Shown piece by piece: positions 1 through 8,514 of a DNA stretch of 64,000 nucleotides (within the stretch, counting starts at the first letter, position 1; every line of letters starts with the position of its first letter). The stretch comes from Brucella pituitosa (GTDB taxonomy: Bacteria; Pseudomonadota; Alphaproteobacteria; Rhizobiales; Rhizobiaceae), in assembly GCF_003049685.1 (NCBI RefSeq), contig NZ_PYSY02000001.1, forward strand, positions 682,001 to 746,000, given 5' to 3'. A program made the position numbers and the translations under genes. The notes below the pieces were generated by a model, which saw nothing but the letters and a program-made list of their open reading frames with translations, was not told the DNA's origin and did no database searches.

Positions 1-234
1 GCTGATACCTGAGATGATGCGTGGCGCGTCTTCGATTTCGCCTGAAAGCGACGTCAGAGCAACAGCCCGACCCTTGCGTTTGGAAAGCATGGAGCCGGGG
101 CCGGAGCCGATACCGCTATTGGTGCCTTCTTCGACAAGCGTGTTCCACTCGCCGCAGGAGTCGCACTTACCCGCCCAGCGCGTGTGAACCGCGCCGCAAT
201 TCTGGCAAATGAACTGAACGCGTGCCTTGGCCAT
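1..234 (-). CDS. radA: DNA repair protein RadA, N-terminal part (runs off the window)
   Basis: RadA (Sms) is a RecA-like ATPase and helicase that helps process recombination intermediates. Only the first 78 codons are in the window. They start at the ATG at 234 and encode MAKARVQFICQNCG, followed by a second cysteine pair in GKCDSCGEWNT, which together form the C4 zinc ribbon typical of RadA. The linker that follows leads towards the ATPase core, which lies outside the window. The gene begins 27 nt after the dnaB stop on the same strand, so co-transcription is likely. The identification rests on the zinc ribbon and its sequence context; I cannot check the Walker motifs or KNRFG motif here. 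Confidence 0.93.
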   Translation of the reverse strand, partial: MAKARVQFICQNCGAVHTRWAGKCDSCGEWNTLVEEGTNSGIGSGPGSMLSKRKGRAVALTSLSGEIEDAPRIISGIS

Positions 235-261
235 CAGGCACGCTCCGTCGTGATCGTGATT

Positions 262-1767
262 TTATTCATACTGCTCCGGGATATAAGACCCCTCGGCCAG
301 ATCTGCAAATCGCGTAAACTCGGCCTGGAAAGCAAGCTTGACGGTACCGGTTGGTCCGTGACGCTGCTTGGCAACGATCACGTCGGCAGTGCCGCGCACT
401 TTTTCGAAGTGCTGCTTCCATTCTTCGTATTTGGGATCGAATTCGTCACGCGGTTCGAGGTTCTTGACGTAATATTCTTCGCGGAAAACGAACAGCACCA
501 CGTCGGCGTCCTGCTCGATCGAACCTGATTCACGAAGATCGGAGAGCTGTGGGCGTTTGTCTTCACGGCTTTCCACCTGACGGGAGAGCTGTGATAGCGC
601 AATGATTGGAACATTGAGCTCCTTGCCGAGTGCCTTCAAGCCGGTGGTGATTTCCGTGATTTCCTGCACGCGGTTCTGCGCGGAAGCCTTGGACGAACCG
701 GTCATCAGCTGGACGTAATCGATAACCAGAACATCAAGGCCGCGCTGGCGCTTCAAGCGGCGCGCGCGCGCCGCAAGCTGTGCAATCGAGATACCACCCG
801 TCTGGTCGATATAAAGCGGTATCTTCTGCATGACCTGCGAACAGGCAACGAGCTTTTCGAAGTCGGTCTCGGTGATGTCACCGCGACGGATTTTTGAGGA
901 GGAGACTTCCGTCTGCTCGGAAATGATACGGGTCGCGAGCTGTTCCGCCGACATTTCGAGCGAGAAGAAGCCAACGACTCCACCATTCTTGGCTTTCATC
1001 GTGCCATCAGCCTGCTGTTCGGCTTCATAAGCATTGGCGATGTTGAAAGCGATGTTGGTGGCAAGCGAGGTCTTACCCATGCCCGGACGACCGGCGAGGA
1101 TGATCAAGTCGGAAGGCTGCAAGCCGCCCATCTTGCCATCGAGCGTATGAATCCCGGTGGAAACACCCGACAGATGACCATCGCGCATGAAAGCGGCGTT
1201 TGCCATATCGACGGCGGTTGTGACCGCATCTTTGAATGCCTGAAAGCCACCGTCATAACGCCCTGTTTCGGCAAGCTCGAACAGGCGGCGTTCTGCGTCT
1301 TCGATCTGTTCCTGCGGTGCGTTGTCGACTGGCGCATCATAGGCGACATTGACCATGTCTTCGCCAATGCCAATGAGCGCACGGCGCGTCGCAAGATCAT
1401 AGATCGCGCGGCCATAATCTTCGGCATTGATGATGGTGACTGCTTCTGTCGCAAGACGCGCAACATATTGGAACACGGTCAGATCACCGATCTTGCCTTC
1501 ATTAGGCAGGAAGGTCTTCATCGTAACCGGATTGGCCATCTTGCCAACACGGATAAGATCTGTGGAAATTTCGTAGATTCGGCGATGCAACGGCTCGAAG
1601 AAATGGGTTGGCTTCAGGAAGTCTGAAACCCGGTAAAAAGCGTCGTTGTTGATCAGAATAGCACCGAGAAGTGCCTGTTCCGCTTCAATATTGTGGGGTG
1701 CTTCACGATAAAGCGCATCTTTTTGCTCGCGCGCATCATCAAGTTTGCGTACCGCCGCTTCCGCCAT
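262..1767 (-). CDS. dnaB: Replicative DNA helicase DnaB
   Basis: DnaB is the hexameric replicative helicase that unwinds DNA at the fork. The 501-residue product has the DnaB N-terminal domain (APHNIEAEQALLGAIL, roughly residues 25-130) and the RecA-like C-terminal domain with the Walker A motif GRPGMGKTS, Walker B region VLVIDYVQLM, and LRESGSIEQDADVV near the end. The open frame extends upstream to 1911, but the extra residues do not look like DnaB. The ATG at 1767 gives the normal N-terminus (MAEAAVRKLDD) and I chose it. The upstream region shared with the divergent permease gene is rich in GATTC sites. A DciA-like gene, whose family loads DnaB, lies elsewhere in this window (51394-51903). 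Confidence 0.97.
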   Translation of the reverse strand: MAEAAVRKLDDAREQKDALYREAPHNIEAEQALLGAILINNDAFYRVSDFLKPTHFFEPLHRRIYEISTDLIRVGKMANPVTMKTFLPNEGKIGDLTVFQYVARLATEAVTIINAEDYGRAIYDLATRRALIGIGEDMVNVAYDAPVDNAPQEQIEDAERRLFELAETGRYDGGFQAFKDAVTTAVDMANAAFMRDGHLSGVSTGIHTLDGKMGGLQPSDLIILAGRPGMGKTSLATNIAFNIANAYEAEQQADGTMKAKNGGVVGFFSLEMSAEQLATRIISEQTEVSSSKIRRGDITETDFEKLVACSQVMQKIPLYIDQTGGISIAQLAARARRLKRQRGLDVLVIDYVQLMTGSSKASAQNRVQEITEITTGLKALGKELNVPIIALSQLSRQVESREDKRPQLSDLRESGSIEQDADVVLFVFREEYYVKNLEPRDEFDPKYEEWKQHFEKVRGTADVIVAKQRHGPTGTVKLAFQAEFTRFADLAEGSYIPEQYE

Positions 1768-1986
1768 GATTCTCTGGTCCTGTCTCTGATCTTCCCAGCT
1801 AGACCTGAAGTGAAGCCAAACGCAACGCAGCCTCAAGGTGATTCCTGCCGGGAGAGATAAGCTATACCATGATTCACAGGCATCCACAGTTTGCGGTTTA
1901 AACTTTTGCACCGGGACTTGACGAACGTTGTGATGCAGAATGGCTGCTGCTACGAAACCCGAAACAAGCTTCAGAGGGATTCTTTC
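1768..1986. promoter_or_regulatory. Divergent promoter region of dnaB and the permease gene, with four GATTC sites
   Basis: The 219 nt between two divergent genes must carry promoters for both. It contains four copies of GATTC, at 1768-1772, 1840-1844, 1871-1875 and 1978-1982. GANTC is the target of the CcrM methyltransferase, which this window also encodes. Under equal base frequencies about one GANTC site per 256 bp is expected, so four in 219 bp is a mild excess. I could not assign -35 and -10 boxes with confidence. The ribosome-binding site of the permease gene (AGAGGG at about 1974) is clear. Confidence 0.4.
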
Positions 1987-2997
1987 ATGCGTTCTCGTTT
2001 CATATCGGCGTGGCTGGCGGCCATCGCCTCTTTGTCATTTTTGTCTTTTCCGGCGGCAGCATCTGAGCCGATCAAGGTCAAGGTTTTCATCGCCGCAATG
2101 TTCGAGATCGGCCAGAATAGTGGAGATCGCGCTGGCGAGTTTCAGAACTGGTTTGAGCGCTACTGGAAAGATGCCAAGCCTATTGAAGTGAAGGGTGCTT
2201 TGAAACCGGTCTATTGCAATGACGATGGTGTTTGCGGTTCGGTTCTTGGTATGGGTAAAGTCAACTCATCGGCCAGTATGCAGGCCATTCTGCTCGACCC
2301 GGCTTTTGACTTCTCGAAGAGCTATTATGTTCTGTCGGGCGTAGCGGGAACGCCACCTTCTCGCGGAACCATCGGCGATGTGAGCTGGGCGACCTGGCTT
2401 GTCGATTATGACCTTGGGCATCGCTGGATGCCAGAAGAAGGCAAGGCCGGTGAGCCGGTATTTATGCCACGTAAAGGTTATGAGGACTATCGCGTCTTCA
2501 AACTTAATCCTGATCTGATTGCCGCCGCGATGCGCCTTGGCAAAGATGTGAAGCTTGAGGATTCGAAAGAAGCGCAAGCCTACCGGATGCGTTACCCGGA
2601 TAAGGCTGCACAGGCCGCACCTTCCTTGAAAGAGGGCACCCATATGACGGGCGACACTTTCTTCCATGGTCCCGGCCTGTCGAAGGAAGCACAGTACATC
2701 GCAAAGCTCTATGGTGCTGACGACTATCTGATCACGGAAATGGAAGCGGCTTCGATCACGCTCGTCATCAAGCGTCAGTTCGGCACGGATCGTATTCTCA
2801 GTCTGCGCGGTGCAGTGAATTTCGATCAGGGCAACCCGAATGAAACAACGTTGCAGCATCTTGATCCGGCACCGGGCGAAACCGCTGGTGGTTTTGCTGA
2901 AACGGTGAAGAACATCTATCTGGTTGGTTCTCCAGTGGTCGATGAAATTGCGACCCATTGGGACAAGTGGGAAGCGGGCGCACCCAAGGCTGAATAA
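1987..2997 (+). CDS. Purine nucleoside permease (NUP) family protein
   Basis: This 336-residue protein matches the NUP family, named after the Candida purine nucleoside permease. An N-terminal signal peptide (MRSRFISAWLAAIASLSFLSF ending near AAASEP) indicates export to the periplasm. The mature part starts with KVKVFIAAMFEIGQN and has the family's conserved stretches VLSGVAGTPPSRGTIGDV (about residue 115) and TEMEAASITLV. These resemble nucleoside phosphorylase folds, so a periplasmic nucleoside-binding or processing role is as likely as transport. I chose the ATG at 1987 over the upstream in-frame ATG because it follows an AGAGGG ribosome-binding site and opens directly with the signal peptide. 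The gene stands alone on the plus strand between minus-strand genes. Confidence 0.85.
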   Translation: MRSRFISAWLAAIASLSFLSFPAAASEPIKVKVFIAAMFEIGQNSGDRAGEFQNWFERYWKDAKPIEVKGALKPVYCNDDGVCGSVLGMGKVNSSASMQAILLDPAFDFSKSYYVLSGVAGTPPSRGTIGDVSWATWLVDYDLGHRWMPEEGKAGEPVFMPRKGYEDYRVFKLNPDLIAAAMRLGKDVKLEDSKEAQAYRMRYPDKAAQAAPSLKEGTHMTGDTFFHGPGLSKEAQYIAKLYGADDYLITEMEAASITLVIKRQFGTDRILSLRGAVNFDQGNPNETTLQHLDPAPGETAGGFAETVKNIYLVGSPVVDEIATHWDKWEAGAPKAE

Positions 2998-3002
2998 ACT
3001 GA

Positions 3003-3035
3003 AAAGGGTTGCCGGAATTATCCAGGCAGCCCTTT
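3003..3035. terminator. Hairpin terminator between convergent permease and cfa genes
   Basis: An inverted repeat AAAGGGTTGCC ... GGCAGCCCTTT (one G-U wobble) lies 6 nt after the permease stop and 20 nt before the cfa stop. It ends in a short T run on the plus strand and, read the other way, gives a hairpin also flanked by T-rich sequence. It probably serves both convergent genes. Confidence 0.7.
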
Positions 3036-3054
3036 GTCTCTGTGTAGATTTTCC

Positions 3055-4335
3055 TCACGCCTTTACACGCTTGCTTGGTGCCTGCGTTTCACTGTTGGCC
3101 CCTTTGGGTGCACTGTCGAGCCGCTTCAGACGCTTTTCTTCCGCCTCGATGTAATTGCGTGTCAGCGGCACAGCTTCCTGCTTGTGGGAAATCTGGATGT
3201 GGAAGACCATCATATTCTGCCAGCGGAAAGCACTTTCCGAGGCTGCCAGATAAAACTCCCACATGCGGCAGAAGCGTTCGTCGTAAAGTGCTTTTGCTTC
3301 ATCTCGGCGCGCCATGAAGGCAAGCCGCCATTCTTTCAGCGTTTCCGCATAATGAAGCCGCAGGATTTCAATGTCCGTGACATAAAGCCCGGCTTTTTCG
3401 ATATGTGGCAACACCTCGGAAAGAGCCGGAATATAGCCGCCGGGGAAAATATGTTTGCGGATAAACGGATTGGTAGCGCCGGGGCCATCCGCGCGGCCGA
3501 TTGCATGAAGCAGGAAAACGCCGTCTTTTTTCAGCAAGCGTGCCGCGTGCTGGAAATATTCAGCGAAGTGTCCAACGCCCACATGCTCAAACATGCCAAC
3601 TGAAACGAGCCGGTCGAACTGGTCGTCGATATTGCGATAGTCGGTAAGCTGAAACTTTGCACGGTCTGCAAGGCCTTCGTCGACAGCGCGCTTATTGGCG
3701 ATGGCGTGCTGCTCTTCCGATAAAGTGACGCCGGTTACATTGGCCTTGAGATAGCGGGCGAGATAAAGCCCCATACCACCCCATCCGCAACCGATATCCA
3801 ATATCTTGTCGCCTTCGTTGACGAGAAGTTTCGCTGCGATATGGCGTTTCTTGGCGAGCTGTGCTTCAGCGAGTGTCGCATTTGGTGTTTCAAAATAAGC
3901 GCAGGAATATTGTTTGTCGGGATCAAGAAACAGGTCGTATAGCGCACCTGAAAGATCGTAATGGCTTTTGACGTTGCTCGATGACCGAGCTAAATTATTC
4001 ATCTGCTGGAAGCGACGGAACAACACACGGAACTTTCCCGCAGCTTTCATCCAGGGTTCGGTGGCCGCTGTAGGCCCGGTGTTCTCAAAGACAATTTTGA
4101 GCAGCGTATAAATATCACCATTGAGAAAGTCGATTTCGCCATCCATGAAGCATTCTGCAAGCTTCAATTCCGGGTCGAGTGCAACGGCACGCTCGGCATG
4201 GCGGGTATTAAAACGGATATGAACCGGTTCACCGGTCTTGTCTCCATACTGATTGGCAGTCCCATCAGAATCGGTAACCGTCAGGTCGCCGATTTTGATC
4301 ATATGCGAAAGAACTGTACGCAGCATTCCATACAT
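3055..4335 (-). CDS. cfa: Cyclopropane-fatty-acyl-phospholipid synthase
   Basis: The enzyme adds a methylene group from S-adenosylmethionine across the double bond of membrane phospholipid acyl chains, typically in stationary phase or acid stress. The 426-residue product has the family's N-terminal region (IRFNTRHAERAVALDPELKL) and the SAM-binding motif ILDIGCGWGGMGLYLAR at about residues 190-206. Downstream come GVTLSEEQ, SVGMFEHVG, and HAIGR followed by FIRKHIFPGGYIP near residue 325, all hallmark segments. The ATG at 4335 is preceded at nine nucleotides by AAGGAG; a nearby ATG at 4344 is too close to that site. The gene sits between rplI and the permease gene and appears to be transcribed alone. 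Confidence 0.93.
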   Translation of the reverse strand: MYGMLRTVLSHMIKIGDLTVTDSDGTANQYGDKTGEPVHIRFNTRHAERAVALDPELKLAECFMDGEIDFLNGDIYTLLKIVFENTGPTAATEPWMKAAGKFRVLFRRFQQMNNLARSSSNVKSHYDLSGALYDLFLDPDKQYSCAYFETPNATLAEAQLAKKRHIAAKLLVNEGDKILDIGCGWGGMGLYLARYLKANVTGVTLSEEQHAIANKRAVDEGLADRAKFQLTDYRNIDDQFDRLVSVGMFEHVGVGHFAEYFQHAARLLKKDGVFLLHAIGRADGPGATNPFIRKHIFPGGYIPALSEVLPHIEKAGLYVTDIEILRLHYAETLKEWRLAFMARRDEAKALYDERFCRMWEFYLAASESAFRWQNMMVFHIQISHKQEAVPLTRNYIEAEEKRLKRLDSAPKGANSETQAPSKRVKA

Positions 4336-4412
4336 TGGCCCCATCTCCTTGCTGAGATCGGAGCTAGTGCAAACATCCATGCGGTTGCACGGCAGGCGGC
4401 TTGTTGCCTGAA

Positions 4413-4481
4413 TTAAAACGCTTCCCGAAAAGTACGAAACGGTTTTCGGTTATGATGCGTTAAAACAAAAGTAGAGCGTCG
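4413..4481. repeat. Palindromic intergenic repeat, copy 1
   Basis: The core CCCGAAAAGTACGAAACGG followed by TTTTCGG (4424-4449) matches the cores at 56223, 56573 and 61624 with two or three changes. It is followed by GATGCG, TTAAAACAAA and AGAGCG in the same order as in the complete copy at 56562-56667. The inner CCGAAAA/TTTTCGG arms can pair. Confidence 0.75.
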
Positions 4482-4661
4482 TTTTCAGTCATTGCGAACA
4501 GCGCTCTATAGCCGCTCTGTCATCAGATTTTCAGGCAATTTCCCTTTGGTCAGTCTGTTTTTGGCCGGCCTCTGGCTATTCGCCTGAGCAAACGCGGACG
4601 TTTCCGTCAGCACCCTCTCCAATCCAATACTAATGAAGAGAATAGGCAAAATTTCTGATCT

Positions 4662-4697
4662 GAAAAGAGAAAATGCCCGACGGAGACCGCCGGGCAT
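4662..4697 (-). terminator. Probable terminator of the rpsF-rplI operon
   Basis: Read on the minus strand, ATGCCCG ... CGGGCAT forms a stem and is followed by TTTTCTCTTTTC. It lies about 75 nt after the rplI stop, so it most likely ends the ribosomal protein operon. Confidence 0.65.
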
Positions 4698-4771
4698 GAT
4701 CATATAAAGTTTACCACCATTGGAAACATCGCCGAAGAGCAGTGCTTCCCTGGAGGAAAGAGCAGGGCAGA

Positions 4772-5341
4772 TTAAGCCTGGTCTTCGCCTTCTTCGTCTT
4801 CGTCGAAGACTTCTTCAGCAAGTGGTGCTTCTTCGATGCCATAGATAGCTTCGATCGAGGTCAGGTCTTCACCCTTTGCCTGACGTTCGGCTTCTTCAGT
4901 CGAACGAGCGATGTTTACGGAAACCGTAACAGTCACTTCAGGATGCAGCGTGATGACGATGTCATGTACGCCAATTGCCTTGATCGGCTGCTTCAGTTCA
5001 ACCTGGTTGCGGTGCAGGTTGAAGCCATTTGCAGTGATGATTTCAGCGATGTCGCGGGTCGAAACCGAACCGTACAGCTGACCGGTTTCACCAGCGGAAC
5101 GAACAACGATGAACGATTCGCCGTTGAGCTTGGTTGCAACTGCTTCAGCTTCGTTCTTGCGCTCAAGGTTCTGAGCTTCGAGCTGTGCGCGCTGGCCTTC
5201 GAACTTCTTGCGGTTGGCTTCGTTGGCACGAAGAGCCTTGCCCTGTGGCAGAAGGAAGTTACGGGCAAAGCCGTCCTTGACCTTTACAGTGTCGCCCATC
5301 TGACCGAGGCGGGCGATGCGTTCCAGAAGAATAACGTCCAT
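4772..5341 (-). CDS. rplI: 50S ribosomal protein L9
   Basis: L9 binds 23S rRNA near the L1 stalk base. The 189-residue product begins [34 protein letters not shown], the conserved N-terminal RNA-binding domain with its KDG.ARN.L.P signature. A central helix rich in E, K and A and the C-terminal domain ([22 protein letters not shown]) follow. An acidic tail after residue 150 (ending [14 protein letters not shown]) makes it longer than the roughly 150 residues common in other bacteria. The frame is open further upstream to 5557, but that part overlaps the DUF2232 gene; the ATG at 5341 has AAGGAAA before it. It is the last gene of rpsF-rpsR-DUF2232-rplI. Confidence 0.97.
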   Translation of the reverse strand: MDVILLERIARLGQMGDTVKVKDGFARNFLLPQGKALRANEANRKKFEGQRAQLEAQNLERKNEAEAVATKLNGESFIVVRSAGETGQLYGSVSTRDIAEIITANGFNLHRNQVELKQPIKAIGVHDIVITLHPEVTVTVSVNIARSTEEAERQAKGEDLTSIEAIYGIEEAPLAEEVFDEDEEGEDQA

Positions 5342-5372
5342 TTGAGTTTCCTTTCGAGATTTAAATTTGGAT

Positions 5373-6332
5373 TTATTGGTTATCGGTATTCGGTATTTTC
5401 GAAATTGGTGCGCCACGCGACGTATCGAAAAGGCCGAAAACCATGAAGACAAAAAGCAGGAATGCGAACAGGATGATCGCCACATAAACGAACCACAGCA
5501 CGACTGGTCGCCATGGCTTGCCACGGGTGCGCTGATGGAATGTCGCAAGGCCTGCAATCATGAAGCCGAAGCTCAGTGCGCCAACAACTACCGTGGCGAT
5601 GAGTCCAGCGGCACCGGGCAGAAATGCTACTGCGAGAGCCACGGCGAAAACCAGCAGCGCTGGACGTGGCATACGCATTGTTGCGGGCCAGTCATCGCGT
5701 GGGCGGCGCAGGCGACCTGAAAGAGCGGTCAGGCGCAGGGCCAGATAGAGATTGCCGACCAGAATGGCGAGGCAAGTCGCTGGCTGGATTGCTGGCAGTG
5801 CTACCATCAGAAGCGCGCTGACGCTCTGGCGCATGTCATCGCTTGCAGTGAACTGCGGGTCGGCTTCGGCAAGGCGGTCGATCAGCGTGTTTGCGAGTTC
5901 TCGCGCCATATCCGGCCCGAAACCAAGAATGAAACCGATGATGATAAAACTTGCTGCAACCATCAACGCCAGACGGAAGACGATATCCGAAAGCGGATAC
6001 CAGACCATAACGTCCTCAGGGCCACCGAGTTCGGAGGCGGGACGAGCAAGACCGGAAAGATAAGCACCGATCGCAGCGGGCGCGTAACTTGTGAGCGCCA
6101 TGAGCAATGCGGCCATAGGAGCCGCAAAAATGCCGACAGCAATAGTGGCGGCAGCAGCGGCAACAAGCCCTGCGCTCGAACCCCAGCCAAGAGCGGCAAC
6201 AAAAATAGGCAGCGGTGTCAGGAAATAAAGAACCACCGCCATTCCCGATTGGGCAATGACGCCGGACGACATCAATGCCGAGGCAAGCCCCGCCAATATG
6301 CCGACACCAATGATGGTTCCATTGAATTTCAT
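5373..6332 (-). CDS. DUF2232 family membrane protein
   Basis: This 319-residue, strongly hydrophobic protein has about eight predicted membrane segments (for example around residues 5-35, 38-60, 62-85, 118-140, 165-190 and 222-262, with a last one near 288-305). Sequence and position match the DUF2232 membrane proteins found between rpsR and rplI in many alphaproteobacteria. The family's function is unknown to me; a transport role similar to ECF S-components has been suggested for related proteins, but nothing here proves it. It begins 166 nt after rpsR and ends 31 nt before rplI, so it is probably co-transcribed with both. A hairpin at 6451-6479 lies in its leader and may lower its expression relative to the ribosomal genes. 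Confidence 0.8.
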   Translation of the reverse strand: MKFNGTIIGVGILAGLASALMSSGVIAQSGMAVVLYFLTPLPIFVAALGWGSSAGLVAAAAATIAVGIFAAPMAALLMALTSYAPAAIGAYLSGLARPASELGGPEDVMVWYPLSDIVFRLALMVAASFIIIGFILGFGPDMARELANTLIDRLAEADPQFTASDDMRQSVSALLMVALPAIQPATCLAILVGNLYLALRLTALSGRLRRPRDDWPATMRMPRPALLVFAVALAVAFLPGAAGLIATVVVGALSFGFMIAGLATFHQRTRGKPWRPVVLWFVYVAIILFAFLLFVFMVFGLFDTSRGAPISKIPNTDNQ

Positions 6333-6450
6333 AAACTCGCTGTCCTGCTCCGGCTATTCCGGTTTTGCAGTTAGAGGTGCGGACAAAGTCGCGTTCACCC
6401 CAACTTGGGATTTTAGTACACCGGTCGCGCCCATCGCATCCGGGGAATAT

Positions 6451-6479
6451 CGTGAGGCGGCATAAGCTGCCGCCTCACG
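6451..6479. repeat. Perfect 12-bp hairpin between rpsR and DUF2232
   Basis: CGTGAGGCGGCA and TGCCGCCTCACG pair perfectly around the five-base loop TAAGC. No T run follows on either strand, so it is not a standard intrinsic terminator. It could trim or stabilise the mRNA between the two genes, or be a small REP-like element. Confidence 0.7.
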
Positions 6480-6498
6480 AAAAGTCTTAACTCAGATC

Positions 6499-6747
6499 TT
6501 ACTTCACAACGTATGGAAGCAGGCCGAGGAAACGAGCGCGCTTGATCGCCTTGGCGAGTTCGCGCTGCTTCTTCTGGCTGACAGCCGTAATACGGGAAGG
6601 AACGATCTTGCCGCGTTCAGAAATGTAACGCTGCAGGAGCTTGATGTCCTTGTAGTCGATCTTCGGAGCGTTTGCGCCGGAGAACGGGCACGTCTTACGA
6701 CGACGATGGAAAGGACGACGGGTCGGGATCTGATTGATATCAACCAT
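6499..6747 (-). CDS. rpsR: 30S ribosomal protein S18
   Basis: S18 binds 16S rRNA on the small-subunit platform as a heterodimer with S6. The 82-residue protein shows the conserved core [20 protein letters not shown] followed by [23 protein letters not shown], ending LGLLPYVVK. The start at 6747 lies 2 nt after the rpsF stop, so the two partners are translated from adjacent frames, as in most bacteria. The basic N-terminus ([15 protein letters not shown]) is normal for the family. Confidence 0.97.
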   Translation of the reverse strand: MVDINQIPTRRPFHRRRKTCPFSGANAPKIDYKDIKLLQRYISERGKIVPSRITAVSQKKQRELAKAIKRARFLGLLPYVVK

Positions 6748-6749
6748 GA

Positions 6750-7211
6750 TTATGCTCCTTCACCAGCTTCGTTGTCACGTGGACGGCGTGGGCCACGATC
6801 ACCGCGGTCGCCGCGATCACCACGGTCGAAACCGCCTTCGCGTGGACGGCGTGGGCCGCGGTCGTCACCATCGCGTTCACGACGGTCGTCGCGGCGCGAA
6901 AGCATAGCCGACTGGCCTTCTTCGTGTTCTTCAACGCGAACGGTGAGGAAGCGCAGAACGTCTTCGTTGATGCGCATCTGACGTTCCATTTCAGCAACGG
7001 CAGCTGCCGGAGCGTCAATGTTTACGAGCGTGTAATACGCCTTGCGATTCTTCTTGATACGGTAGGTGAGGGGACGAAGACCCCAGTTTTCTACCTTACC
7101 GACCTTGCCGCCATTAGCTTCGAGGACACCCTTGTACTGTTCGACGAGAGCGTCGACCTGCTGCTGGGAAATGTCCTGGCGGGCAAGAAGCACATGTTCA
7201 TAAAGAGCCAT
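6750..7211 (-). CDS. rpsF: 30S ribosomal protein S6
   Basis: S6 pairs with S18 on the 30S platform. The 153-residue product begins [27 protein letters not shown] and contains the family segment [26 protein letters not shown] (about residues 35-60) and [17 protein letters not shown] (about residue 86). After residue 100 it carries a long low-complexity tail of R, D, G and E, including four RGD units in tandem (near residues 126-140). Such charged tails are common on S6 in this bacterial group but vary in length. First gene of the operon; the 348 nt upstream must contain its promoter. Confidence 0.97.
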   Translation of the reverse strand: MALYEHVLLARQDISQQQVDALVEQYKGVLEANGGKVGKVENWGLRPLTYRIKKNRKAYYTLVNIDAPAAAVAEMERQMRINEDVLRFLTVRVEEHEEGQSAMLSRRDDRRERDGDDRGPRRPREGGFDRGDRGDRGDRGPRRPRDNEAGEGA

Positions 7212-7559
7212 TGGCTTTGCCTTTCTTCTGTTACATCATGCTGGCACTAACGGCTAAGCCTCTGCGACTTCTCTTTTACCGGAAAACCGGAGAAGAAAGG
7301 ACGCTGGGTAAAGACAATCGAGAGCGGAGACACGGGAGGCAGAAGCACTTAAGACTTCCACATGCATTCTCACTTTTAACGGTGAGGAAGACATGCTCCT
7401 CCGTTCAGCCCCCAGCTAATGCCAGCAACGAACGGGCGCTCATTACGTGCTTTTCCCCGGATTTGCAAGCGTTGAGACCGGCAAAAATCCACAAATACTT
7501 GACTTTTCAACCCGTGATGGGGCACATCGCGAGAAATTGTTGTTTAAAAAGAGGCATTC
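7212..7559. other. 348-bp divergent intergenic region, rpsF and fabD
   Basis: The region must hold promoters for the rpsF operon (minus) and fabD (plus). TTGACT at 7499-7504 could be a -35 box for fabD, but the matching -10 is weak. The rpsF-proximal 80 nt are the S6 leader, where many bacteria carry an S6:S18-binding hairpin; I see short GC-rich stems there but cannot confirm that motif. No small gene is evident. Confidence 0.5.
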
Positions 7560-8504
7560 ATGGCGGTAGCATTTACCTTTCCCGGACAGGGCAGCCAGGC
7601 AGTTGGTATGGGCAAGGCCCTTGCCGAGCAGTTCGCTGAAGCACGCGCTGTTTTCGAGGAAGTGGACGCGGCACTGGGCGAGAAACTCTCTGCCACGATG
7701 TTCGAAGGTCCGGAAGATGTTCTTACGCTGACGGCCAATGCACAGCCAGCTCTTATGGCGGTTTCAATTGCCACGCTGCGCGTCCTGGAAGCTCAGGGCT
7801 TTTCGCTCAAAGACAAGGTGGCCTATGTTGCCGGTCATTCGCTCGGCGAATATTCGGCACTTTGCGCTGCTGGTACATTCTCGCTGGCAGATACCGCCCG
7901 TCTCTTGCGCATTCGTGGCAATGCAATGCAGAAAGCTGTACCGGTCGGTGAAGGCGCAATGGCTGCCATCATCGGTCTTGAGCATAGTGATGTTGAAGCC
8001 ATCTGCGCGGAAGCAAAAGCTTCCGGCTCGGTACAGATTGCAAATGATAACGGCGGCGGTCAGCTTGTGATCTCCGGCTCGAAGGCGGCTGTGGAGCTTG
8101 CTGCTTCGCTTGCATCTGAAAAAGGTGCCAAGCGCGCAATCATGCTCCCTGTTTCTGCACCTTTCCATTCGACACTGATGGCACCTGCTGCCGACGCGAT
8201 GCGTGAAGCGCTTGCTCAAGTTGAAAAGCACAATCCGGTTGTGCCGCTCATCGCTAATGTGCGTGCAGCACCTGTGACGGATGCCAATGAAATTGCCGAT
8301 CTGCTGGTCGAGCAGGTCACGGGCCAGGTGCGCTGGCGCGAAACCGTTGAATGGTTTGCAGCCAATGGCGTCACTGCGCTTTATGAAGTAGGTTCAGGCA
8401 AGGTTCTGACGGGTCTTGCGCGTCGCATCTCCAAAGATGTGACCGGCGTAACTGTTGGTTCAGCCGAAGAAATTGCGGCAGCGCTTGCTGCGCTTAATGC
8501 TTAA
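7560..8504 (+). CDS. fabD: Malonyl-CoA:ACP transacylase
   Basis: FabD transfers malonyl groups from CoA to acyl carrier protein, supplying extender units for type II fatty acid synthesis in the cytoplasm. The 314-residue protein starts FTFPGQGSQAVGMG and has the nucleophile motif GHSLGEYSA with Ser94 and the catalytic His203 in SAPFHSTLM. The C-terminal part contains GQVRWRETV (about residue 258) and EVGSGKVLTGL, both family segments. It is the first gene of a plus-strand fab cluster; fabG starts 10 nt after its stop, and acpP and fabF follow. Confidence 0.96.
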   Translation: MAVAFTFPGQGSQAVGMGKALAEQFAEARAVFEEVDAALGEKLSATMFEGPEDVLTLTANAQPALMAVSIATLRVLEAQGFSLKDKVAYVAGHSLGEYSALCAAGTFSLADTARLLRIRGNAMQKAVPVGEGAMAAIIGLEHSDVEAICAEAKASGSVQIANDNGGGQLVISGSKAAVELAASLASEKGAKRAIMLPVSAPFHSTLMAPAADAMREALAQVEKHNPVVPLIANVRAAPVTDANEIADLLVEQVTGQVRWRETVEWFAANGVTALYEVGSGKVLTGLARRISKDVTGVTVGSAEEIAAALAALNA

Positions 8505-8514
8505 AGGATCCGAG

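Larger units (their letters stand above)
4336..4771. other. 436-bp intergenic region between rplI and cfa
   Basis: This gap holds the cfa promoter region, one divergent copy of the palindromic repeat family (4413-4481), and the probable rplI terminator (4662-4697). The stretch 4490-4660 carries nothing I can recognise; a short minus-strand frame at 4506-4703 crosses the terminator and has no sign of being a gene. Confidence 0.6.

Noticed and set aside
1768..1911. In-frame N-terminal extension of dnaB
   Set aside because: The added residues are unlike DnaB and span the divergent promoter region; the ATG at 1767 gives the normal start.
2266..2958. Minus-strand open frame opposite the permease gene
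   Set aside because: It overlaps a well-supported gene and has no recognisable domain or ribosome-binding site.
5342..5557. N-terminal extension of rplI
   Set aside because: It overlaps the DUF2232 gene and lacks L9 features; the L9 start motif MDVILLERI is at 5341.
7212..7330. S6:S18-binding RNA leader upstream of rpsF
   Set aside because: Short GC-rich stems are present but I could not lay out the family's conserved bulge with confidence; a covariance model search would decide it.
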